From VBWE01 sp943372645 (GTDB lineage Bacteria > Bacteroidota > Bacteroidia > Palsa-965), in NCBI GenBank assembly GCA_943372645.1, contig CALRZN010000010.1, positions 94,389 through 158,388 on the forward strand: a DNA stretch of 64,000 bases, written 5' to 3'. The notes under the pieces were generated by a model. The model was not told the DNA's origin. It searched no databases and saw only the letters and a list, made by a program, of their open reading frames with translations. Made by a program: the position numbers and the translations under genes. Positions 1 to 7,973 of this stretch are shown here, one piece after another. Position 1 is the stretch's first letter, and the number at the start of each line of letters is the position of its first letter.

Positions 1-403
1 CGCCGGTGCTCATAAACGAACGGTTGAGCAGGTGCAGCATATCATCGCCGGGAATGAATACAAGCACAAGTAAAGGCAAAAGCAGGAACGGTTTCCAGCC
101 CACGTGCGCCAGCGGATTGCGCGACACATGCTGCAGCAGTAATTTTTCCTGCGGAAAAAACTGGGTGAACAGCAGCACCGGCAGCGCGTAAATAAATGCC
201 GACGACCAGGCCAGTCCGAAACGCACCAGCGAAATGGGCCAGCCCTGCGAGGCATCGCCCACGATCCACGACACAGACGCCGATGTGGCAATGGTGCCGA
301 TGAGGAAACCGGCCATCAGGTGCATGGAAAACAGTGCCCACAACCGCACCGAGGGTGGCAATGTGCGCCACGAAGGTGCCCCGGGATCTTTAGATTCGCT
401 CAT
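1..403 (-). CDS. N-terminal fragment of a multi-pass membrane protein, possibly CPBP-family intramembrane protease
   Basis: The frame opens at an ATG (401-403) and stays open to the window edge, giving 134 residues without a stop; the rest lies outside. Hydrophobic segments fall at about residues 21-45, 58-82 and 104-119, separated by short polar loops. The hydrophobicity pattern and the stretch around residues 117-128 (IPGDDMLHLLN) resemble the N-terminal part of Bacteroidota CPBP (Abi/CAAX-type) membrane proteases. The diagnostic glutamate and histidine motifs of that family would lie in the missing part, so this is only an inference. It is transcribed divergently from the neighbouring dihydrouridine synthase gene. 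Other overlapping frames here encode Cys/Arg-rich peptides and are not credible. Confidence 0.6.
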   Translation of the reverse strand, partial: MSESKDPGAPSWRTLPPSVRLWALFSMHLMAGFLIGTIATSASVSWIVGDASQGWPISLVRFGLAWSSAFIYALPVLLFTQFFPQEKLLLQHVSRNPLAHVGWKPFLLLPLLVLVFIPGDDMLHLLNRSFMSTG

Positions 404-419
404 GCTCTGACTGTTTTTG

Positions 420-427
420 GTAACTTT
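420..427 (+). promoter_or_regulatory. Bacteroidota -7 promoter box (TAACTTTG) for the dihydrouridine synthase gene
   Basis: TAACTTTG matches the TAnnTTTG consensus exactly and lies 52 bases upstream of the ATG at 480. A clear TTG box at the expected upstream distance is not visible, so the assignment rests on the -7 box alone. Confidence 0.5.
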
Positions 428-479
428 GCGCAAAAATACAGCATCCTGTCCTGCAAATGCGACAGGTGCCGAAATAAAA

Positions 480-1475
480 ATGGTTACCATCGGCAATATC
501 GAAATCGGGGAGTTCCCGCTCCTGCTTGCACCTATGGAAGATGTGAGCGATCCGCCGTTCCGTTACGTGTGCAAACAGCACGGTGCCGACCTCATGTACA
601 CCGAATTTATTTCGAGTGAAGGCCTCATCCGCGATGCGATCAAAAGCCGGAAGAAGCTCGATATTTTTGATTACGAAAAACCCATTGGCATCCAGATTTT
701 TGGCGGCGATGAAGAAGCGATGGCCATGTCGGCGCGCATTGTGGATGCGGTGAACCCGGATATTCTCGACATCAATTTCGGCTGCCCGGTGAAAAAAGTA
801 GTGTGCAAAGGCGCGGGCGCCGGTGTGCTGAAAGATGTGGACCTGATGGTGCGCCTCACCAGGGCGGTTGTTAATTCAACGAACCTGCCGGTAACTGTAA
901 AAACGCGTCTCGGCTGGGATGATAAATCGCTGAACATTCTCGAAGTTTCCGAACGCCTGCAGGATGTGGGCATCAAAGCATTGAGCATTCACGGCCGCAC
1001 ACGCGCGCAGATGTACAAAGGCGAAGCCGACTGGAGCCTGATCGCCAAAGTGAAAGAAAATCCGCGCATCAACATCCCGATTTTCGGAAACGGAGATATT
1101 GATACACCCGAAAAAGCGCTGGAATACAAAAACCGCTACGGTGTTGATGGCATCATGATCGGCCGAGCCAGCATCGGTTACCCGTGGATCTTCAACGAGA
1201 TTAAACATTACATGCGCACCGGCACCCACCTGCCCGCGCCCACCATCGCCGACCGCGTAAACGTGTGCCGCACGCACCTCGAACGCTCGATTGCGTGGAA
1301 AGGCACCAACGTGGGCATTGTAGAAATGCGCCGGCATTACACGAACTATTTTAAAGGGTATCCGAATTTCAAAACGTTCCGCAACACGTTAGTTACAAGT
1401 AATTCGCTGGATGAGTTGCTGGAAACGCTGGAGCAGATTTCTGTTCATTATGCGGATGTGGCGCCGGTGATCTAG
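480..1475 (+). CDS. dusB: tRNA-dihydrouridine synthase (DusB-like)
   Basis: This 331-residue flavoenzyme reduces specific uridines in the tRNA D-loop to dihydrouridine using FMN and NAD(P)H in the cytoplasm. The TIM-barrel opens with the LLLAPMEDVSDPPFR signature (about residues 14-28). The hallmark NFGCPVKKVVCKGAGAG follows, in which C109 is the expected catalytic cysteine. The flavin/phosphate-binding GNGDI and GIMIGRA motifs come later. I chose the ATG at 480 because the family begins right before the TIM-barrel. A longer frame starting at TTG 417 would overlap the promoter-like TAACTTTG box. The gene stands alone, divergent from the membrane protein to its left. The family call is firm; the DusB subtype is by general resemblance. 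Confidence 0.93.
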   Translation: MVTIGNIEIGEFPLLLAPMEDVSDPPFRYVCKQHGADLMYTEFISSEGLIRDAIKSRKKLDIFDYEKPIGIQIFGGDEEAMAMSARIVDAVNPDILDINFGCPVKKVVCKGAGAGVLKDVDLMVRLTRAVVNSTNLPVTVKTRLGWDDKSLNILEVSERLQDVGIKALSIHGRTRAQMYKGEADWSLIAKVKENPRINIPIFGNGDIDTPEKALEYKNRYGVDGIMIGRASIGYPWIFNEIKHYMRTGTHLPAPTIADRVNVCRTHLERSIAWKGTNVGIVEMRRHYTNYFKGYPNFKTFRNTLVTSNSLDELLETLEQISVHYADVAPVI

Positions 1476-1596
1476 CTAAATATTGATTGCAGTAGCTGCA
1501 CCGTTCGTGCTGCAGCCTGATGACTGGAAAAGGCTTAAGAAACAGCACTGCCAGCTTCCGCATTTTTCGTACTTTTAGGGTTCAATACAAAAACAC

Positions 1597-3426
1597 ATGC
1601 GTTCACGTTACCTTTTTCTTTTCCTGTTTTCCGGCATAACCGCTTTTGCCCAGCAATCGCGCATTGTACAGATTCCGCTCGGTGCTGTTGCAACCGAAAG
1701 TACCATGCGCGACGATTTTGCACCCACACTGCAATGCCTCGAAATGCCGAAACAATCGGACACCCGCCTGCAGCAGATCAAAGACAGCCTGGCGCTGCGT
1801 TATCCGAAAACACACAGCAGCAATGTGCCGCGCGACCAGCGCATGGTGGTGCCACCTGCGCCCACCATCGGCCGCAACATCCAGGGCAATACGTTCGGAA
1901 ACTCGACACCTACAGATAATGAAATTGCGATTTCCAACGCCGGGAAACTTATTTCGGTGCAGAACTCGAATATTTTCCGCTACGATGATGCGGCAAGCGC
2001 CTCGTTAATTCCGACCTCGCTGGCGGCCTGGGCCAATGCACTGAGCAACCCGCAATCGAAATTCGATCCGAAAGTAATTTACGATCCGGAACAGGACAAA
2101 TACGTGATGCTTTGTCTTGCCGGTTTCACCGATTCCACGAGCAGTATTATTGTTGGTTTTTCGCAAACCAACTCACCCACCGGCGCCTGGAATTTATACG
2201 AACTGCCCGGCGATGCACTGAACAACGGCCTGTGGACCGATTACCCGATGATTTCGATGACGCACCAGGAAATTTTTATTACCGTAAACCTGCTGTACAA
2301 CAACCAGCCCTGGCAAACTGGTTTTGCCGAAACCATCATCTGGCAGATCAATAAAAACAGCGGTTACACCGGCTCCACTTTACAGAGCCAGCTGCACAGC
2401 GGCATACAGCACAACGGCCGCAACGTACGCAACCTGTGCCCGGTAAAAGGCGGCAGCCAGCTGTACGGTCCGGATATGTATTTTGTATCGAACCGCAACC
2501 TGGATGCATCCAACGACACGATTTTCCTTGTGCATCTTACTGATACGATCAACGCGCCGGGACAACAGGTTACCGTACAGCCGCTGGTTTCCAACATCAA
2601 GTATTTTGCACCGGCCGATGCGGAACAGTTTGGCACTGCAAACATGCTGGCCACCAACGACGCGCGCATACTCGGTGCGCTGATTGAAAACAACAAAATC
2701 CAGTTTGTGCAGAACACGATGGACACCGCAAACGGACGCGCAGCCATTATGCACGGCATAATAACCAATCCCGGCACATCGCCGGCAGTTACTGCAAACA
2801 TGTACACCGACACCGTGGAGTTTGGTTATCCGAACATCGGGTATTGCGGTAACGGACCAACAGATGATCGTGTGATTATCGGTTTCCTGCACACCTCATC
2901 AACCGTATTCCCGGGCGTTTCGGCCATGGTGTATGATGGAACGGCGTATTCACCGCGTGTGGTTACCAAAGCCGGAACCGGTTATGTAAACCTGCTCAGC
3001 GGCAACAGCGAACGCTGGGGCGATTACACCGGTATGCAGCGCAGCTACAACGGCGGCGGAACGGTGTGGATTAACGGCTATTACGGAAACACATCGCATA
3101 CCCACGCCACGTGGATTACTGAACTGTCGCCAACAAGCGATGTCGGAATCAGCACGGTAGCAACACAACAGGTGGACGTGCAGGTATTTCCGAACCCGAC
3201 GGTTGAACTGGTGGAAGTAGTTTTCAATGCACCTGCACAGGAACAGTATGAATTTAACCTGTACGATATGCAGGGCCGCCACGTAAAACTGCTGATGCGC
3301 GAACGCGTGAAACCGGGAAGCAACCGTTTTACTTTCAGCGCAGCACCGCTTGCCGCAGGAACATACATCCTGAAAATTACCGCGGGCAATCGCATGGTGG
3401 CATCCAAACAGGTGGTGAAACAGTAA
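1597..3426 (+). CDS. Secreted T9SS type A sorting domain protein
   Basis: The 609-residue product starts with a Sec signal peptide (residues 1-18, hydrophobic core LFLFLFSGITAFA followed by Q). It ends in a T9SS type A sorting domain of about 80 residues: VDVQVFPNPTVELVEVVF, a YDMQGR turn, an AAGTYILKI strand and a basic end. T9SS substrates of this type cross the outer membrane and are released or anchored to A-LPS. The central part (about residues 90-510) has repeated aromatic and Asn/Gly-rich strands suggesting a beta-propeller-like fold, but I recognise no enzyme motif in it. It is followed after three bases by the BtuF-like gene, so the two may be cotranscribed. Confidence 0.85.
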   Translation: MRSRYLFLFLFSGITAFAQQSRIVQIPLGAVATESTMRDDFAPTLQCLEMPKQSDTRLQQIKDSLALRYPKTHSSNVPRDQRMVVPPAPTIGRNIQGNTFGNSTPTDNEIAISNAGKLISVQNSNIFRYDDAASASLIPTSLAAWANALSNPQSKFDPKVIYDPEQDKYVMLCLAGFTDSTSSIIVGFSQTNSPTGAWNLYELPGDALNNGLWTDYPMISMTHQEIFITVNLLYNNQPWQTGFAETIIWQINKNSGYTGSTLQSQLHSGIQHNGRNVRNLCPVKGGSQLYGPDMYFVSNRNLDASNDTIFLVHLTDTINAPGQQVTVQPLVSNIKYFAPADAEQFGTANMLATNDARILGALIENNKIQFVQNTMDTANGRAAIMHGIITNPGTSPAVTANMYTDTVEFGYPNIGYCGNGPTDDRVIIGFLHTSSTVFPGVSAMVYDGTAYSPRVVTKAGTGYVNLLSGNSERWGDYTGMQRSYNGGGTVWINGYYGNTSHTHATWITELSPTSDVGISTVATQQVDVQVFPNPTVELVEVVFNAPAQEQYEFNLYDMQGRHVKLLMRERVKPGSNRFTFSAAPLAAGTYILKITAGNRMVASKQVVKQ

Positions 3427-3429
3427 CAC

Positions 3430-4236
3430 GTGCAGCAGCGTTTATTTACCGATCAGCTGGGCCGTACCATTTCCGTTGTGGAAAAACCACGGCGCATTAT
3501 TTCGCTGGTACCTTCACAAACTGAACTGCTGGCCGATCTCGGGCTGGAAGAAGAAGTGATTGGTATTACCAAATTCTGTATTCATCCTGATCGCTGGTTC
3601 CGCAGCAAAACACGTGTGGGCGGCACCAAACAACTGCACCTGGAACAGCTTGCCGCGCTGCAGCCCGACCTCATCATCGCCAACAAAGAAGAAAACGAAC
3701 AGCAGCAGATCGAATGGCTGATGGAGCGTTTCCCGGTATGGACGAGCGACATTAAAACGCTGGAACAGGCCTGCGAAATGATAACGGCTGTGGGTGAACT
3801 GACAGGCACATCGGAAAAAGCAAAACAGCTCATTACAAAAATCAACGCCGCTTTTTCGGAACTGCAGCCGCACACCACACCCCTGCGTGCGGCTTATTTC
3901 ATCTGGCAGGAACCGCTGATGTGCGCCGGTTCCGATACATTTATCAGCCACCTGATGCAGCGCTGCAACCTGCTGAATGTGTTTACAGCGCAGGACGGCC
4001 GTTATCCCGAAGTAAGTGAATCAATGTTGCGCGAACTGAATCCCGAGGTGTTATTGCTTTCGTCAGAACCATTTCCTTTTGCCGAAAAACACCGCGAAGC
4101 CATGCAGCAACAGTTCCCGGAAATGCGTGTGCATCTGGTGGATGGCGAATATTTTTCGTGGTACGGTTCGCGGCTGGTGGATGCGCCGGGGTATTTTACA
4201 TTACTGCTTAATCATATACATCGCACTGCTTACTGA
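3430..4236 (+). CDS. BtuF-like helical-backbone metal/cobalamin-binding protein
   Basis: The 268-residue protein has the two-lobe class III periplasmic binding fold (BtuF/FhuD family). The N-terminal lobe opens with RIISLVPSQTELLADLGL, followed by the second strand VIGITKFCIHP and the LQPDLIIANKEEN turn. A long linking helix lies around residues 95-140, and the second lobe ends near residue 268. The frame starts at GTG 3430, three bases after the preceding stop. No signal peptide is visible, so it is either cytoplasmic or moonlighting; in Bacteroidota many members of this family lack one. No permease or ATPase gene adjoins it, so the ligand (corrinoid, haem or siderophore) is unknown. Its TGA stop lies inside a 10-base direct repeat flanking a MITE-like insertion. 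Confidence 0.75.
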   Translation: MQQRLFTDQLGRTISVVEKPRRIISLVPSQTELLADLGLEEEVIGITKFCIHPDRWFRSKTRVGGTKQLHLEQLAALQPDLIIANKEENEQQQIEWLMERFPVWTSDIKTLEQACEMITAVGELTGTSEKAKQLITKINAAFSELQPHTTPLRAAYFIWQEPLMCAGSDTFISHLMQRCNLLNVFTAQDGRYPEVSESMLRELNPEVLLLSSEPFPFAEKHREAMQQQFPEMRVHLVDGEYFSWYGSRLVDAPGYFTLLLNHIHRTAY

Positions 4237-4636
4237 ACACACAGGGCAATCGCGTCTGAAAATTTTTATACTGATTTAGCGGTTTTCCAAAATAGTATTG
4301 AATCAACACAAAAGCGGGCAGTCAGTTCGAGTGCCGGGCGCGCAGGGCGGCGAAATGGAAGGTGTATCGAGAACGAGCGAGGGGATACCGGCCCACGTTC
4401 TCGATACATTTCTTTCTGATGAAAAATCAGCAAGAAACACTCGAACTGACGGCCCACAAAATATAATGGATTACAAACCCGATACATTTCTTGCTGATGA
4501 AAAATCAGCAGGAAACACTCGAACTGACTGCCCGCTAACACTATCAAAAGTAAGAGGTCTGCCCGAAAGTCCTGATTATTGGGATATAACAGATGGCATT
4601 TTTCAGACGCGATTGCCCTGGCCCTGACTGAACACA
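4232..4636. mobile_element. MITE-like element with 21-bp terminal inverted repeats and 10-bp target duplication
   Basis: Perfect 21-bp inverted repeats (left 4242-4262, starting CAGGGCAATCGCG; right 4600-4620) bound about 385 bp with no credible gene. The 10-mer ACTGAACACA occurs at 4232-4241, directly abutting the left arm, and again at 4627-4636. It is separated from the right arm only by a tandem copy of GCCCTG (4621-4626). A second, inner pair of perfect 21-bp inverted repeats lies at 4313-4333 and 4516-4536, and two hairpin repeats lie between. Terminal inverted repeats plus a roughly 10-bp target duplication are what a non-autonomous derivative of a DDE insertion sequence (IS4- or ISAs1-like groups duplicate 8-13 bp) would leave. 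No transposase remains. The left duplication contains the stop codon of the BtuF-like gene; the right one lies just upstream of the patatin gene promoter. Confidence 0.75.
4402..4528. repeat. Two copies of a 49-bp hairpin-forming repeat inside the MITE-like element
   Basis: Copy one is 4402-4450 and copy two is 4480-4528; they differ at two bases. Each holds a near-perfect stem (TTTCTTGCTGAT / ATCAGCARGAAA with loop GAAAA) followed by CACTCGAACTGAC. Copy one is also bounded by a perfect 12-bp inverted repeat GTATCGAGAACG (4364-4375) and its complement (4396-4407). Dispersed repeats of this general form (a tcgatac box, hairpin, then cgaactgac box) are, to my recollection, common in intergenic DNA of flavobacteria. 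Confidence 0.75.
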
Positions 4637-4652
4637 GCACCGGTTTATTTGC

Positions 4653-4660
4653 TAATTTTG
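4653..4660 (+). promoter_or_regulatory. -7 promoter box (TAATTTTG) for the patatin gene
   Basis: TAATTTTG fits TAnnTTTG and lies 15 bases before the ATG at 4676, so the transcript would have a very short leader. The matching upstream region falls on the right target duplication of the MITE-like element, so that insertion may have altered this promoter. Confidence 0.45.
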
Positions 4661-4675
4661 AGGAACAATAAACCC

Positions 4676-6982
4676 ATGCAACGATTCCGTTTTTTATGGT
4701 GTGCCCTGCTCGTCCTGCTTTTTACAGGCGGCCGCAATGCGTATGCCCAGCAGGAAAAAGTGGGACTCGTGCTCAGCGGTGGCGGCGCTTCGGGGCTGGC
4801 GCACATCGGTGTACTGAAAGCACTGGAAGAAAATAACATCCCGATTGATTACATCACCGGCACCTCCATGGGCGCGCTTATCGGCTGTTTATATACGATG
4901 GGTTATTCACCTGCCGAGATTGAAAAATTAGTAAATACCGATGCCTTCAAAAGCTGGGCCTATGGCACCATTGAACCGAAATACGCGTATTATTTCAAGA
5001 AAAAAGAAGACAACGCATCGTGGGTGACTTTTAAACTTTCCCTGGATACGACGTTTGCCACCAACCTGCCTACCAACCTCATCTCGCCCATACAGATGGA
5101 TTTTGCGCTGATGGAAATGACGGCCGGGCCCATTGCTGCTGCGAAGTATAATTTCGACAGCCTCATGATTCCGTTCCGCTGCGTGGCTTCGGATATTGAA
5201 GCGAAAAAATCAATCGTGTTCCGCAACGGCGATCTTGGCATTGCGGTGCGAGCATCTATGTCGTACCCGTTTTACCTGAAACCGATTTCGGTAAACGGTC
5301 GCCTGCTGTTCGACGGCGGACTGTACAACAACTTTCCGTCGAATATCATGTACACCGATTTTTTTCCGGACTTCATCATCGGCAGCAACGTATCGTCAGT
5401 GTACCAGTCGCCGGACGAAGACAACCTGCTTTCGCAGGTGCGCACGATGCTTACGAGCAAATCGAATTTCGATCCGGGCTGTGAAAACGGTGTGGTGGTG
5501 GAACCCAATGCCGACTGGGTGGCGCTGTTCGGGTTCGACAATCCGCAGCGCGTAATCGACAGCGGTTATGTGGCCGCAAAACGCAAGATTGAAGACATCA
5601 AACAGAACGTGGTGCGCCGCACATCGGCGGAAGAACTTGCCATCAAACGCCTCGGCTTCCGCTCGAAAATAAAGCCGCTCGTTTTTGAGAACATCGAAAT
5701 TGAAGGGCAGCGCCTTAATAAAAGCCAGATGAGTTATGTGCGCAACCTGCTGCGCCACCGCCAGAAAACAGTTTCGGTGGATAAACTCAAAACCGGTTAT
5801 TTCCGCCTCGCTGCGGATGATAAAATCAAACAGCTTTTTCCCGTTGCACATTACAACGAAGCAACCGGCAATTACGACCTGGTGCTGCGCATCAAAAAAG
5901 AAAAAGACATTCTTACACAGTTCGGTGGCAACTTTTCGAGCCGCCCGGTGAGTACGGGTTTCATTGGGTTGCAGCACAATTTTTTAGGCAAGGTGGCCAT
6001 CAGCACAGCGGCCAACGGCTATTTCGGACGATTGTATAATGGTGTGCAGGTGCGTTCGCGGATTGATTTCCCGACGGCGTTTCCATTTTTTATTGAGCCG
6101 ATGGCAACGTACAACCGGTACGATTTTTTCAAAAGCAGCACCGCGTTTTTTACGGATAACAAACCGCCGTTCCTGGTGCAGATTGACCGCTTCGCGGAAC
6201 TGGACATGGGACTGCCCGTGATGCGCAAAGGGCGGCTGGTGGGCGGTGCAGCCATTGCGTTTAACCGCAACCTGTATTACCAGACAGACAATTACACATC
6301 CGTAGATACCGTTGACCGCACCGATTTTGAAATGGTAACGGCGCATCTGTATTACGAACGCAATTCGCTGAACCGGAAACAGTATGCGAACGAAGGTTCT
6401 TACACGGCATTCCGTGTGCGTTTATTGCAGGGCGAAGAGTTTTACAAACCGGGCACAACCGCACCGAACAGCAACGCATTCCGGAATGTAACTGAATGGC
6501 TGCAACTGAAATTTATTTACGACAACTATTACAAAAGCCGCGGCATTCTGCGTCTCGGGGTGTATGCCGAAGCGGTGTATTCCACGCAGGGCTTTTTTAA
6601 TAACTACACCGCATCCATGCTCAATGCGCCAAGCTTTGAACCGATACCGGAAATGCGTACGCTGTTTATCCCGGAATTCCGGGCGCACCAGTACGTTGCG
6701 GCCGGGCTGAAAAACGTAATCCAGATTCAGAAAAACATTGACCTGCGCATCGAAGGATACATTTTTGCGCCGGTGAAACCGATTTACGAACGTTCTGATT
6801 TTACGCCGTTCTATGGCGAACCATTTACGGTTTATTACAATTGCGCGATGGCTTCACTTATTTACCATTCCCCGGTTGGTCCGGCTGCGGTGAGTTTTAA
6901 TTATTACAGCCCGCGCAAAGAACCCTTCAGTATTTTATTCCACTTCGGGTATTTTATTTTCAATAAGAAGTCAACGGATTAA
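4676..6982 (+). CDS. Patatin-like phospholipase with outer-membrane beta-barrel domain
   Basis: The 768-residue protein has a signal peptide (residues 1-24, ending NAYA-Q) and an N-terminal patatin domain. Visible patatin elements are the oxyanion GGGASG loop (35-40), the nucleophile elbow GTSMG with S64, and the FDGG motif with D213 completing the Ser-Asp dyad. A POTRA-like segment (about 340-410) leads into a C-terminal beta-barrel of the BamA/Omp85 surface antigen type ending at the terminal aromatic strands. This is the PlpD/RssA-barrel architecture: a lipase or esterase held at, or passed through, the outer membrane. ATG 4676 is preferred to an upstream TTG (4649) because it begins the signal peptide and the TTG overlaps the promoter box. 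The next gene is convergent. Confidence 0.9.
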   Translation: MQRFRFLWCALLVLLFTGGRNAYAQQEKVGLVLSGGGASGLAHIGVLKALEENNIPIDYITGTSMGALIGCLYTMGYSPAEIEKLVNTDAFKSWAYGTIEPKYAYYFKKKEDNASWVTFKLSLDTTFATNLPTNLISPIQMDFALMEMTAGPIAAAKYNFDSLMIPFRCVASDIEAKKSIVFRNGDLGIAVRASMSYPFYLKPISVNGRLLFDGGLYNNFPSNIMYTDFFPDFIIGSNVSSVYQSPDEDNLLSQVRTMLTSKSNFDPGCENGVVVEPNADWVALFGFDNPQRVIDSGYVAAKRKIEDIKQNVVRRTSAEELAIKRLGFRSKIKPLVFENIEIEGQRLNKSQMSYVRNLLRHRQKTVSVDKLKTGYFRLAADDKIKQLFPVAHYNEATGNYDLVLRIKKEKDILTQFGGNFSSRPVSTGFIGLQHNFLGKVAISTAANGYFGRLYNGVQVRSRIDFPTAFPFFIEPMATYNRYDFFKSSTAFFTDNKPPFLVQIDRFAELDMGLPVMRKGRLVGGAAIAFNRNLYYQTDNYTSVDTVDRTDFEMVTAHLYYERNSLNRKQYANEGSYTAFRVRLLQGEEFYKPGTTAPNSNAFRNVTEWLQLKFIYDNYYKSRGILRLGVYAEAVYSTQGFFNNYTASMLNAPSFEPIPEMRTLFIPEFRAHQYVAAGLKNVIQIQKNIDLRIEGYIFAPVKPIYERSDFTPFYGEPFTVYYNCAMASLIYHSPVGPAAVSFNYYSPRKEPFSILFHFGYFIFNKKSTD

Positions 6983-6989
6983 CGGTTGT

Positions 6990-7307
6990 TTACGCCTGTC
7001 CTTTCGGCGGACCGAAATTGAGCGGAAACGCGTTCGGGTATTCCATATCGCTGATGGGTCCGTGGGCTGCCTCAAAGCGGCTGAGGTTATCTTTCAGCGC
7101 TTTCATCAGGCGTTTGGCATGCTGCGGGGTTAACACGATGCGCGATTTCACTTTCGCCTTCGGAACACCGGGCATTACTTTTATAAAGTCAAGTACAAAT
7201 TCAGAATTGGAATGGGTAATAATGGCGAGGTTGGAATAAATGCCTTCGGCTACTTCTTCACTCAGCTCAATGTTCAGCTGCCCGTCTTGTTGTTCTTCGT
7301 GTTGCAT
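6990..7307 (-). CDS. DUF3467 family protein
   Basis: This 105-residue soluble protein matches the DUF3467 family: acidic N-terminus, then the segment EGIYSNLAIITHSNSEFVLD, then FIKVMPGVPKAKVKSRIVLT and a helical end with AKRLMKALKDN. The family is widespread and its function is unknown to me; no catalytic residues are evident. The ATG at 7305-7307 gives the usual family length; longer frames read back through the promoter. A TAAATTTG box lies at 7328-7335. The gene also sits directly downstream of a structured minus-strand RNA with its own terminator, so its expression may be attenuated. Confidence 0.85.
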   Translation of the reverse strand: MQHEEQQDGQLNIELSEEVAEGIYSNLAIITHSNSEFVLDFIKVMPGVPKAKVKSRIVLTPQHAKRLMKALKDNLSRFEAAHGPISDMEYPNAFPLNFGPPKGQA

Positions 7308-7327
7308 GATGCATATTTTTAGATGTT

Positions 7328-7335
7328 CAAATTTA
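7328..7335 (-). promoter_or_regulatory. -7 promoter box (TAAATTTG) for the DUF3467 gene
   Basis: On the minus strand TAAATTTG fits TAnnTTTG and lies about 20 bases before the ATG. No TTG is seen at the ideal upstream spacing. The box falls just beyond the terminator of the upstream RNA candidate. Confidence 0.45.
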
Positions 7336-7357
7336 CGCTTTTTTCGGAGCCTGTTCA

Positions 7358-7680
7358 TAAAAAAAGGGGCGGCTGCCTGAGGTTCGCAGCCGCCCCGAGG
7401 GGCAAACGGCGGGTGCGTTCGGGCAATTCCGTTGAGGTTTCGGAATGCGGGCACCAGGCCGTTCTATATACGGAAGGGGTTCCGTCAGTAGCCGCAGCAA
7501 TGCACGCTGCAGCTGTATCACAATCCCGTACACAAGCCTTACGGGGCCAGTAACGGGCACTGCAATAGATTAACTGCTGTTATAAACAGCATCGGAAAAA
7601 CGATTAATTCATGGTTAGGATTGCGGTTGTTCTTACTTACAAAATCGGTTCGTACAGCGAAAAAACGTAGATCAATTATT
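7358..7680 (-). ncRNA. Candidate structured RNA or attenuated leader of about 320 nt, unknown family
   Basis: There is no credible protein gene between 7307 and 7974, but the minus strand has a full transcription unit. It has a consensus promoter (7687-7717) and a row of hairpins: 7576-7581/7585-7590, 7525-7530/7540-7545, 7490-7498/7506-7514, 7470-7475/7480-7485 and 7426-7431/7441-7446. It ends in a GC-rich terminator with seven U residues (7359-7396). I do not see the conserved cores of RNase P RNA, tmRNA, SRP RNA or a known riboswitch. It could be an independent small RNA or a regulated 5' leader of the DUF3467 gene on the same strand. A 17-codon frame (7539-7592, minus) could be a leader peptide, but is unremarkable. 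Confidence 0.55.
7359..7396 (-). terminator. Intrinsic terminator ending the minus-strand RNA candidate
   Basis: A perfect 11-bp stem (GGGGCGGCTGC, arms 7366-7376 and 7386-7396) has a 9-base loop and is followed on the minus strand by seven T residues (7359-7365). A smaller alternative hairpin (7392-7403) overlaps its first arm and could act as an antiterminator. Confidence 0.8.
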
Positions 7681-7686
7681 ACATCA

Positions 7687-7717
7687 CAAATATACAACAC
7701 CACGGCAGCGAAGTCAA
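7687..7717 (-). promoter_or_regulatory. Consensus Bacteroidota promoter, TTG-N20-TATATTTG
   Basis: On the minus strand TTGAC (7717-7713) is followed after 20 bases from its TTG by TATATTTG (7694-7687). This is one of the best matches to the sigma-ABfr consensus in the window, and it faces the structured RNA rather than a protein gene. Transcription should start near 7680. Confidence 0.75.
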
Positions 7718-7973
7718 GTTTCCGGGCACTTATTTGCGCTTTAAAACGCATTTAATCAGCCTCAGTATCAGCACACTACAGCGCCTGATTTCCAGGCATT
7801 TAGCACGGGCAGCCGGCAACACTGTTCAGTACATCAGCATGTGCGCAACAGCCTTCGTAAAGCATTCAGCCGATGCAGTCCGTTGTTTATCCATACAGGA
7901 TTGTCGTTTGTGTTTTCGGCTGCATACCGGTACAGTGCTTGTTCCGTTATTATCAAACAAAAACAAACCTGTT

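Noticed and set aside
42..371. Minus-strand frames near the left edge (Cys/Arg-rich)
   Set aside because: A third frame from ATG 401-403 gives a clean membrane protein with three helices, so the other frames are shadows.
4298..4627. 109-codon frame inside the MITE-like element
   Set aside because: It reads through hairpin repeats and inverted repeats; the repeated peptide reflects the DNA repeats, not a gene.
7358..7680. The minus-strand RNA as RNase P RNA, tmRNA or SRP RNA
   Set aside because: The conserved cores (for example GAGGAAAGTCC of RNase P RNA, the alanine tRNA-like ends of tmRNA, the GGAAGCAGCA loop of SRP RNA) are absent.
7734..7973. N-terminal extension of the lipoprotein gene to 7734
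   Set aside because: The lipobox and signal peptide start at 7974; the extension has no coding character and reaches into the RNA promoter.
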